A stretch of 11,458 bases of DNA, taken from assembly GCA_903894655.1 (NCBI GenBank), contig CAITQY010000336.1, forward strand, positions 1 to 11,458. The letters run 5' to 3'. The notes beneath the pieces were generated by a model that was not told where the DNA came from, did not search any database, and worked only from the letters and a program-made list of their open reading frames with translations. Positions 6,213 to 11,458 of the stretch are shown here, piece by piece. The stretch's first letter is position 1. The number at the start of each line of letters is the position of its first letter. Source of the DNA: an uncultured Gemmatimonadota bacterium (GTDB lineage: Bacteria; Gemmatimonadota; Gemmatimonadetes; Gemmatimonadales; Gemmatimonadaceae). The position numbers and the translations under genes are program-made.

Positions 6213-7354
6213 TGGCGAGGGCGCGAGCCGGCCGCGGCACGTCGGTGGTCACAACGCGTCCGAGCGACGCGCTCTCGCGGGAGCGGAAGCTCGAGCTCTA
6301 TTACTGGATGAAGCTCACGCGGCAGCTCGAAGAGCGCCTCGTGAACCTGTACCGCCAAACCAAGGTCGTGGGTGGCCTCTTTCGCTCCCTTGGTCAGGAG
6401 GCCGATGCCGTGGGCAGTTGTTTCGCCCTCGAGCAGCGTGATGTCATGTCGCCCCTCATTCGCAACCTCGGCGCCATGCTCGTCAAAGGGGCGACACCAG
6501 TCGAAGTGTTGAAGCAGTACATGGCCAAGGCCGACTCGCCCACGCGCGGACGGGAGCTCAACATCCACTTCGGCGACATCGGTGACGCCGGGGTGACGCG
6601 CGGATTCCTTGGACAGATCTCCCCCCTTGGCGACATGGTTCCGGTCATGACCGGTGTGACGATGTCGTTCAAGATGCGCGGTGAAGATCGCGTCGGCTTG
6701 GTGTATGTCGGCGACGGCGCGACGAGCACCGGCGCGTTTCACGAGGGCATCAATTTCGCCGCCGTGCAGAAATGCCCGCTGGTGGTCATCGTCGAGAACA
6801 ATGGCTACGCGTACTCCACGCCCACGCACAAACAGTCTGCGGCGAAATTCTTTGTCGACAAGGCAATCGGGTATGGCGTGCTGGGACTCCAGGCCGATGG
6901 CAACGACGTGCTGGCCACCTACGATGTGACCAAGGAGGCCGTCGATCACGCCCGCGCCGGCCATGGTGTGGCGCTGGTCGAACTGATCACGTATCGCCGC
7001 AAAGGCCACGCGGAGCACGACAATCAGTCGTACGTACCTCCCGGCGAGATCGAGAAATGGGCGGCCGAGAACGATCCGATTGATCGCTATGCACAGGTGC
7101 TGCGGTCGCAGCTCGGCGTCACAGACACGGAGATCGAGGCCATCGATGCGCGCATCATGCGCGAGATCGATGACGCCACTGATCTCGCCGAGCGCTCCGG
7201 AACGCCGGATGCGCGGGAAGCTTTGATTGGCGTGTACGCGGAACCGCCCGCCGAGCAACCGCTCTGGTTTCGTCGTGACGCCGGGGCCGACGCGTACGGT
7301 GAGGAACGCCCCGAGAGCTGGGGCACCTGGAAGGCCGATGGAGCGAAGCCCTGA
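6212..7354 (+). CDS. 2-oxoacid dehydrogenase E1 component, alpha subunit (branched-chain/pyruvate type)
   Basis: A 380-residue thiamine-diphosphate enzyme subunit. The ThDP/Mg motif is present as GDG (167-169) followed about 26 residues later by ENN (195-197). LYRQTKVVGGLFRSLGQEA (46-64) is the conserved substrate-side segment. YRRKGHAEHD (261-270) corresponds to the loop that holds phosphorylation sites in mitochondrial enzymes. With E1 beta it decarboxylates a 2-oxoacid and transfers the acyl group to lipoyl-E2. The 1-base TGATG overlap with the preceding gene, with only a GAGG (6198-6201) ribosome site, suggests coupled translation. Another TGATG links it to E1 beta. The loop lacks the HSTSDD form of classic branched-chain enzymes, so 2-oxoisovalerate versus pyruvate as main substrate is unresolved. 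The roughly 25-residue N-terminal extension is Arg-rich and probably flexible. Confidence 0.93.
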   Translation: MARARAGRGTSVVTTRPSDALSRERKLELYYWMKLTRQLEERLVNLYRQTKVVGGLFRSLGQEADAVGSCFALEQRDVMSPLIRNLGAMLVKGATPVEVLKQYMAKADSPTRGRELNIHFGDIGDAGVTRGFLGQISPLGDMVPVMTGVTMSFKMRGEDRVGLVYVGDGATSTGAFHEGINFAAVQKCPLVVIVENNGYAYSTPTHKQSAAKFFVDKAIGYGVLGLQADGNDVLATYDVTKEAVDHARAGHGVALVELITYRRKGHAEHDNQSYVPPGEIEKWAAENDPIDRYAQVLRSQLGVTDTEIEAIDARIMREIDDATDLAERSGTPDAREALIGVYAEPPAEQPLWFRRDAGADAYGEERPESWGTWKADGAKP

Positions 7355-8328
7355 TGGCTGAGATCACGTATCTGGAAGCGATCCGTGAGGCGCTCTTCGA
7401 GGAGATGGAGCGCGATCGGAATGTCTTCTGCATGGGCGAGGACATCGGGGCATTCGGCGGTGCCTTCAAGGTCACCGAAGGGTTGTTGGCAAAGTTCGGC
7501 GAGCAGCGCGTCATCGATTCGCCGATCAGCGAGATCGCGCTCGTGGGGGCGGCGGCCGGTGCGGCCCACATGGGGCTGCGGCCGGTGGTCGAGATGCAGT
7601 TCATCGACTTCATCGCCAACGCCTACGATATGCTCACCAACTATGTCGCCACGGCGCGCTATCGCGCGTTCCTGCCCTGTCCCATGGTCGTGCGCGGTCC
7701 CAGTGGCGGCTACGTCCGTGGCGGGCCGTTCCATTCGCAGAACCCCGAAGCGGGCTTCCTCCACACGCCGGGACTGAAGATCGTGTATCCCGCCACGGCG
7801 GCGGACGCCAAGGGCCTGATGAAAGCGGCCATCCGCGACGACGACTGCGTTCTCTTTTTCGAGCACAAGTATCTCTATCGTCGTGTGAAAGAGGTCATGC
7901 CCGCCGGAGACCACGTCGTGCCGATTGGCAAGGCGCGCGTGGCCCGTGAAGGGAGCGACGTGTCGATCGTTACGTATGCGTCGACCGTCTGGAAGGCGCT
8001 CGAAGCGGCAGAGATCGTCGCGGCCGAAGGAATTTCCGTCGAAGTCATCGATTTGCGCTCGCTTGCGCCGATGGACGACGAAGCCATCTTCCGTACTGTC
8101 AAAAAGACGAATCGGCTGTTGATTGTGCATGAGGACACGCGCACGGGGGGCATGGCGGGTGAGATTACCGCGCGCGTGAACGAAACCTGTTTCGAGTGGC
8201 TCGACGCTCCCGTGTTGCGCGTAACGGCCGCCGATATCCCGCTGCCGTACGCGCCAGCGCTCGAAGATTACGTGTTGCCGCAAACTGCCGATATCGTTCG
8301 AGCGGTCCGGCGCCTGACTGCGTATTGA
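7354..8328 (+). CDS. 2-oxoacid dehydrogenase E1 component, beta subunit (branched-chain type)
   Basis: A 324-residue partner of E1 alpha, of normal family length. The N-terminal half contains GEDIGAFGGAFKVTEGL and SPISEIALVGAAAGAA, and the central block carries GGPFHSQNPEAGFLHTPGLK and DAKGLMKAAIRDDDCVLFFE. These are the best-known signatures of E1 beta in branched-chain and pyruvate dehydrogenases. The C-terminal transketolase-type domain includes VIDLRSLAPMD and LIVHEDTRTGGMAGEI. It completes the ThDP site and the docking face for the E2 subunit-binding domain. The wording of the HSQNPEA and FFEHKYLYR segments is closest to 2-oxoisovalerate dehydrogenases. The ATG at 7354 overlaps the E1 alpha stop (TGATG), with GGAG at 7340-7343. 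The stop at 8326-8328 again overlaps the next start. Confidence 0.94.
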   Translation: MAEITYLEAIREALFEEMERDRNVFCMGEDIGAFGGAFKVTEGLLAKFGEQRVIDSPISEIALVGAAAGAAHMGLRPVVEMQFIDFIANAYDMLTNYVATARYRAFLPCPMVVRGPSGGYVRGGPFHSQNPEAGFLHTPGLKIVYPATAADAKGLMKAAIRDDDCVLFFEHKYLYRRVKEVMPAGDHVVPIGKARVAREGSDVSIVTYASTVWKALEAAEIVAAEGISVEVIDLRSLAPMDDEAIFRTVKKTNRLLIVHEDTRTGGMAGEITARVNETCFEWLDAPVLRVTAADIPLPYAPALEDYVLPQTADIVRAVRRLTAY

Positions 8329-8636
8329 TGACGACGACCTCAGCTGGCGATGCCCACGCCCCCCTCCCCGAAGACCGCGTCGGTCGGAATATCGGCGTGG
8401 GGTGTTTTACTTTCTTTATCGGTGCCGTCAGCGGCGCGATGGTCGGTGTTGGCATCGGGAAGTTGCTGGGCTTCTTTGCCCGCTGCACTCCCATGGCGGG
8501 GTTGCCGGCGTGCGAATGGTGGGTGTACGCAGGGTACGGTGGTGCCGTCGGCGCGATAACGCTGCCGATTCTCGCCTTGTGGCGTTTGCGTCGTGCGGAT
8601 CGCGCGGCCGACGCTGCTTCTTTAGATCGAGGATGA
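8328..8636 (+). CDS. Two-helix membrane protein of unknown function (102 aa) between E1 beta and E2
   Basis: The ATG at 8328 overlaps the E1 beta stop (TGATG) and no ribosome binding site is visible, so its translation probably depends on the upstream gene. The protein has two strongly hydrophobic segments (about 22-50 and 65-86). The first is glycine-rich with GxxxG spacing (GAVSGAMVGVGIGKLLG), which favours helix packing. The second is followed by a basic WRLRR cluster, suggesting that both ends face the cytoplasm. Three cysteines (26, 53, 62) are present, two of them in the loop. I do not recognise a family. Its location inside a dehydrogenase operon, splitting E1 from E2, is unusual. Confidence 0.8.
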   Translation: MTTTSAGDAHAPLPEDRVGRNIGVGCFTFFIGAVSGAMVGVGIGKLLGFFARCTPMAGLPACEWWVYAGYGGAVGAITLPILALWRLRRADRAADAASLDRG

Positions 8637-8640
8637 TCGA

Positions 8641-9999
8641 GTGGCTCGTGTAGATGTCATCATGCCGCAGATGGGTGAGTCCATCGCGGAGGGAACCGTT
8701 TCGCGGTGGCTGAAGAAGGTCGGCGACCACGTCAAGCGCGACGAACCGCTTTTCGAGATCTCCACCGACAAAGTCGATGCGGAGATTCCCTCCCCGTCGG
8801 CCGGTATCCTCATCGAGATTCTGATCGGAGAAGGGCAGACGGTCGCCATCCAGACGGTGGTCGCGCGCCTCGAGACCGACGCCGCCGCTGCCGCCGCCCC
8901 CCCGGCGAATGCGCCGAGTGCACCGGCGGCCGCCCCAGCGTCGGCGCCGGTCGTTGCGTCTGTTGTGACCCCGTCCGCACCAGTTGCGGCCTCGGCTACC
9001 CCGGCGGCACCCGCAGTACCGGCGGCACCCGCAGTACCGGCGGCACCCGCCGGCTCCTTCGAAGAACGCGTGCGTACCAAGTCGTCGCCGCTCGTGCGGA
9101 AGATGGCGGCCGAACACGGCGTCGAGATTGCCGGCATGAGTGGAAGCGGCATCGCAGGTCGCGTCACGCGCAAGGACCTCGACGCGTTTTTGGCGGCGAA
9201 GCCCGCCGTCTCCGCCTCCACGGCGCCTGGCGCCTCGATGCCCGCGCCCGCTGGGGTCGAACATCGCGGCCCACTGCCCACGCCGTGGACCGGTGATACC
9301 GTTGAACCGATGTCGAAGATCCGGAAGCTCACCTCCGATCATATGGCGCTCGCCATCAAGGTGGCAACGCATGTGACGTCGTTCTTCGAGATTGATCTGA
9401 CACGGGTCGCGCGCATCCGCGCCGCCATGCGCAAGGAGTTCGAAGCGCAGTCCGGCCAGAAGCTCACGTACCTGCCGTTCATTTTGCGGGCGGTGTGCAC
9501 GCAACTCAAGCGCCATCCCACGCTCAATGCGGCGGTCGCCGGCAACGACGTGATCCTGCGCAAGCAGATCAATCTCGGCATCGCGGTCGCCCTTGAGCCA
9601 ACCGGTCTGATCGTTCCTGTGCTCAAGAATGCCGATGAGCTCTCGCTCACCGGCCTGACGCGCGGTACCAATGATCTCGCAGCGCGCGCGCGCGGCAAGA
9701 AGCTCAGCCCGACCGATGTCCAGAATTCGACGTTCACGATCACGAACCCTGGCGTCTTTGGGTCGCTCTTCGGCACACCCATTATCCCCGTGGGGACAAC
9801 CGCCATCCTCGGACTCGGCGCGATCGAGAAGCGGGCCAAGGTCATCACCGGCCCGGATGGAGAAGAGACCATCGCGATCCGCACCTGTGCGTACTTCTCG
9901 TTGTCATTCGATCACCGAGTGATCGACGGTGCCGATGCGGATCGGTTCATGGCCGACCTCAAGAAGACGCTGGAGTCGGTTTCCGAAACGGAGCTCTGA
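8641..9999 (+). CDS. Dihydrolipoamide acyltransferase, E2 component of the 2-oxoacid dehydrogenase complex
   Basis: A 452-residue E2 starting at GTG 8641, with GAGGAT (8628-8633) 7 bases upstream inside the preceding gene. It has one N-terminal lipoyl domain (about 3-78) with the lipoylated Lys44 in EISTDKVDAE. An Ala/Pro/Val linker spans 81-138. A peripheral subunit-binding domain (about 147-184) includes SSPLVRKMAAEHGVEI and GRVTRKDLDAFL. The C-terminal catalytic domain runs from about 222 to the end and ends with the active-site motif FDHRVIDG (His425). The enzyme accepts the acyl group from E1 and passes it to CoA. The single lipoyl domain and the NPGVFGSLFGTPII segment suit branched-chain or mixed-substrate complexes. 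E3 is not in the window and is presumably supplied elsewhere. Confidence 0.94.
   Translation: MARVDVIMPQMGESIAEGTVSRWLKKVGDHVKRDEPLFEISTDKVDAEIPSPSAGILIEILIGEGQTVAIQTVVARLETDAAAAAAPPANAPSAPAAAPASAPVVASVVTPSAPVAASATPAAPAVPAAPAVPAAPAGSFEERVRTKSSPLVRKMAAEHGVEIAGMSGSGIAGRVTRKDLDAFLAAKPAVSASTAPGASMPAPAGVEHRGPLPTPWTGDTVEPMSKIRKLTSDHMALAIKVATHVTSFFEIDLTRVARIRAAMRKEFEAQSGQKLTYLPFILRAVCTQLKRHPTLNAAVAGNDVILRKQINLGIAVALEPTGLIVPVLKNADELSLTGLTRGTNDLAARARGKKLSPTDVQNSTFTITNPGVFGSLFGTPIIPVGTTAILGLGAIEKRAKVITGPDGEETIAIRTCAYFSLSFDHRVIDGADADRFMADLKKTLESVSETEL
9001..9050. repeat. 18-bp tandem repeat in the E2 linker
   Basis: The unit CCGGCGGCACCCGCAGTA occurs twice in full (9001-9018, 9019-9036) and once as a 14-base partial copy (9037-9050). 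It encodes the repeated hexapeptide PAAPAV in the flexible linker between the lipoyl and subunit-binding domains. Copy number changes in steps of six residues would keep the frame. Confidence 0.9.
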
Positions 10000-10006
10000 G
10001 TTCGTC

Positions 10007-10252
10007 ATGGCACGCGTGCTGGCCATGCAGGAGCGCGTTGTCGCCCCGGCGGAACGAGGGGCCTATCTGGCCGACCTCGACCGCCGACGGGCGCACGCCG
10101 CTGCCGCACCAGCACATTTCTGGGTCTTTGAACACGCCACGGATTCCGGTCGTTTCGTCGAGTTTACTGAGGCCGCAAGCGAGCACGCCATCGCCGCGGC
10201 CCATGAACTCGGCCAGACACCAGGACTCTGGCGCGAAGTACAGGGAGGCTGA
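10007..10252 (+). CDS. Small protein of unknown function (81 aa)
   Basis: It starts at ATG 10007, seven bases after the E2 stop, with a distant GGAG (9990-9993). It has no signal peptide or membrane segment. The pattern is strand (MARVLAMQERVV), helix (APAERGAYLADLDRRRAHAA), strand (AHFWVFEHA), strand (RFVEFTEAA), helix (SEHAIAAAHEL). That order resembles a ferredoxin-like alpha/beta barrel of the ABM/NIPSNAP kind, but no family signature is clear. Its stop is one base from the start of the next small gene, which has a strong ribosome site. Function unknown. Confidence 0.72.
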   Translation: MARVLAMQERVVAPAERGAYLADLDRRRAHAAAAPAHFWVFEHATDSGRFVEFTEAASEHAIAAAHELGQTPGLWREVQGG

Positions 10253-10253
10253 T

Positions 10254-10520
10254 ATGCCCGCGCGACGCATCGTGGTCGATGGACGCGAATGGCAGGTGTA
10301 CCCCTCCGGATTCCTCACCCAGTATGTCGGTGATGAGTTCGGATTGATCTTTGTGGCTGGAACCGGCGACGACCGCGATGTGCGGGTAACTCGCTACTCT
10401 CCAGTCGGAACGCGCGCACGGGAGCAGTCGCTCGCCGAGCTCGAGAACGCGCAGCTCCTCGCACTCTTCCGCACGTCGCAGCCGGGCGCGCGCTCTCCCG
10501 AGGCAGGCTACCGCACGTGA
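10254..10520 (+). CDS. Small protein of unknown function (88 aa)
   Basis: ATG 10254 follows the preceding stop by one base, and GGAGG (10244-10248) is 5 bases upstream, which fixes the start. The first half looks beta-rich: RRIVVDGREWQVYPSGFL, GLIFVAGTGDD, VRVTRYSPVG. It is followed by one helix (REQSLAELENAQLLALFRTS) and a short polar tail. There is no signal peptide, membrane segment or cysteine. The stop overlaps the start of the PHP gene (GTGA). I do not recognise the family. Confidence 0.78.
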   Translation: MPARRIVVDGREWQVYPSGFLTQYVGDEFGLIFVAGTGDDRDVRVTRYSPVGTRAREQSLAELENAQLLALFRTSQPGARSPEAGYRT

Positions 10521-11437
10521 CCGGCACGCCGGGCACATCGGGCCCGGAGACGATTTCGGGACGCGGCGAGTCCGCGCAATTCGTCGATCTGCAAGTCCAC
10601 TCGACCGCATCCGACGGCGCGCTCTCGCCCACGAAGGTGGTCGAAGCGGCCCGCGAAGCCAAGCTATATGCGATCGCGCTCACCGATCATGACACCGTCG
10701 ACGGCCTGCCGGAGGCGATCGCGGCTGGCGCCGAATGTGGTGTCCGCATCATCGCCGGCGTCGAACTAAGTTCGCATTTCGATGAGGACGAGTTGCACTT
10801 GCTCGGTCTCCATCTCTCCAACCAGGACGCGATGCGTTCCGCGCTGCGCGAGCTGCAGGTTGGACGGGTGGAACGCGCCGTACGGATCGTCGAAGTGCTC
10901 AATCGGCACAGCATTCCCGTGACCATGGAAGCCGTGCTCGCCGAAGCGAACGCGGGGGCGGTCGGTCGCCCTCACGTGGCCCGCGCCATGGTCGCTGGCG
11001 GGTGGGTGAGGGATTTCCGTGATGCCTTCGATCGCTGGATCGGCTTCGGGCGTCCTGCGTATATGGCGAAAGAACGCTTCGATGTCGCCGACGCCATCGC
11101 GCTGGTGCATGAAGCCGGTGGGCTGGCCGTCTGGGCGCATCCAGGGGATTCGGCAACGCCCACCCGCATTCAGCGGCTTGCCGACATGGGACTCGATTCG
11201 GTCGAGGTGCTGCACCCCAGCCATCCGCCCTCGCTCTCGCAGCGCCTCTTCGACAACACGGAGAAGGCCGGGTTGCTGCCGAGTGGTGGTTCCGATTGGC
11301 ATGGCACGCACGATGGCAACCGTCGCCTCGGTGGGCAGCTCGTGCCGAAAATTTGGCTCGACTGGCAGGAGGCACGTGTCTCCGAGCGCGCCGTGGAGCG
11401 CCGCGCCGCCGAGCTCAACGCGGCCAGAACCGTCTGA
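10517..11437 (+). CDS. PHP-domain metal-dependent phosphoesterase (TrpH/RNase AM-like)
   Basis: A 306-residue protein with a complete set of PHP-domain metal ligands: DLQVHSTASDG (His28), ALTDHDTVDG (Asp57-His58-Asp59), GVELSS (Glu83), ELHLLGL (His94), GRPHVARAM (His153), VWAHPG (His208) and GGSDWHG (Asp260, His262). This arrangement matches the YciV/TrpH group, which hydrolyses nucleoside 3',5'-bisphosphates and trims 5' ends of short RNAs. It starts at GTG 10517, overlapping the previous stop (GTGA). The first 20 residues are probably a disordered extension, and no good ribosome site is seen, so coupling is likely. It ends in a TGATG overlap with the next gene. The exact substrate cannot be read from sequence, and it need not relate to the dehydrogenase. 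Confidence 0.9.
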   Translation: MTGTPGTSGPETISGRGESAQFVDLQVHSTASDGALSPTKVVEAAREAKLYAIALTDHDTVDGLPEAIAAGAECGVRIIAGVELSSHFDEDELHLLGLHLSNQDAMRSALRELQVGRVERAVRIVEVLNRHSIPVTMEAVLAEANAGAVGRPHVARAMVAGGWVRDFRDAFDRWIGFGRPAYMAKERFDVADAIALVHEAGGLAVWAHPGDSATPTRIQRLADMGLDSVEVLHPSHPPSLSQRLFDNTEKAGLLPSGGSDWHGTHDGNRRLGGQLVPKIWLDWQEARVSERAVERRAAELNAARTV

Positions 11438-11458
11438 TGTCACGGCGCGTCGCGCTCG
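11437..11458 (+). CDS. Start of a further operon gene, cut by the right edge
   Basis: ATG 11437 overlaps the PHP stop as TGATG and opens a frame reading MSRRVAL before the window ends. The N-terminus would fit a short-chain dehydrogenase/reductase, whose first strand often reads RVALVTG, but seven residues are far too few to decide. The junction has the same form as three others in this operon, which supports a real start. Confidence 0.5.

Noticed and set aside
6113..7258. 381-codon minus-strand open frame opposite E1 alpha
   Set aside because: Long only because of codon bias; the plus strand carries unambiguous ThDP motifs.
7087..8283. 398-codon minus-strand open frame opposite E1 beta
   Set aside because: Same reason; E1 beta motifs on the plus strand are decisive.
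8428..9516. 362-codon minus-strand open frame opposite the membrane protein and E2
   Set aside because: Its Gly/Arg repeats are the reverse of the Ala/Pro linker; a shadow.
10517..11437. PHP protein as the missing phosphatidylinositol-phosphate phosphatase
   Set aside because: Its motifs match the soluble TrpH/RNase AM group, which acts on nucleotides and RNA; it has no membrane segment and nothing ties it to a lipid substrate.
1..11458. Defence system, mobile element, CRISPR array or phage remnant
   Set aside because: No transposase, integrase, nuclease-toxin, direct terminal repeats or spacer-like array was seen; base composition looks even throughout.

Overview
The window is GC-rich bacterial DNA, densely coding, from a Gram-negative-type organism: at least three proteins have lipoprotein signal peptides, and the genes are packed with overlaps or gaps of a few bases. 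The gene set is an A-type Fe-S carrier next to sufB, a NamZ/serine-hydrolase pair, an inositol-lipid pair, and a branched-chain-type 2-oxoacid dehydrogenase in an operon with small uncharacterised proteins. I read this as most like a Gemmatimonadota (Gemmatimonas-like) chromosome. That assignment is inference, not proof. I see no mobile element, tRNA, rRNA or CRISPR array, and no gene-free stretch over 300 bases.

Left part, minus strand (1-1885): the 5' end of sufB runs off the left edge. Upstream of it is an A-type iron-sulfur carrier with a good ribosome binding site and a candidate promoter about 110 bases further up. Next comes a lipoprotein serine hydrolase of the beta-lactamase/AmiE type, which ends just before that promoter. 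Diverging from it on the plus strand (2033-3373) is a lipoprotein of the NamZ/DUF1343 family of exo-beta-N-acetylmuramidases. The pair suggests peptidoglycan-fragment turnover outside the cytoplasmic membrane.

Right part, plus strand (3435-11458): eleven genes plus a twelfth cut by the right edge run in one direction with gaps of 0-7 bases or overlaps of 1-4 bases, so they are probably one operon. In order they are: a CDP-alcohol phosphatidyltransferase of the phosphatidylinositol-phosphate-synthase type; inositol-3-phosphate synthase; a small lipoprotein; a 97-residue protein of unknown function; 2-oxoacid dehydrogenase E1 alpha and E1 beta; a 102-residue two-helix membrane protein; the E2 acyltransferase; two small unknown proteins; a PHP-domain phosphoesterase; and the first seven codons of another gene. 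Four of the junctions are the same TGATG stop/start overlap.

Functionally, the first two operon genes would make inositol-3-phosphate and attach it to a CDP-activated lipid. The E1/E2 genes would convert branched-chain 2-oxoacids (or pyruvate) to acyl-CoA, a source of primers for iso/anteiso fatty acids. A membrane-lipid theme is therefore plausible. E3 (lipoamide dehydrogenase) and a phosphatidylinositol-phosphate phosphatase are not in the window. The least explained parts are the small proteins embedded in this operon.
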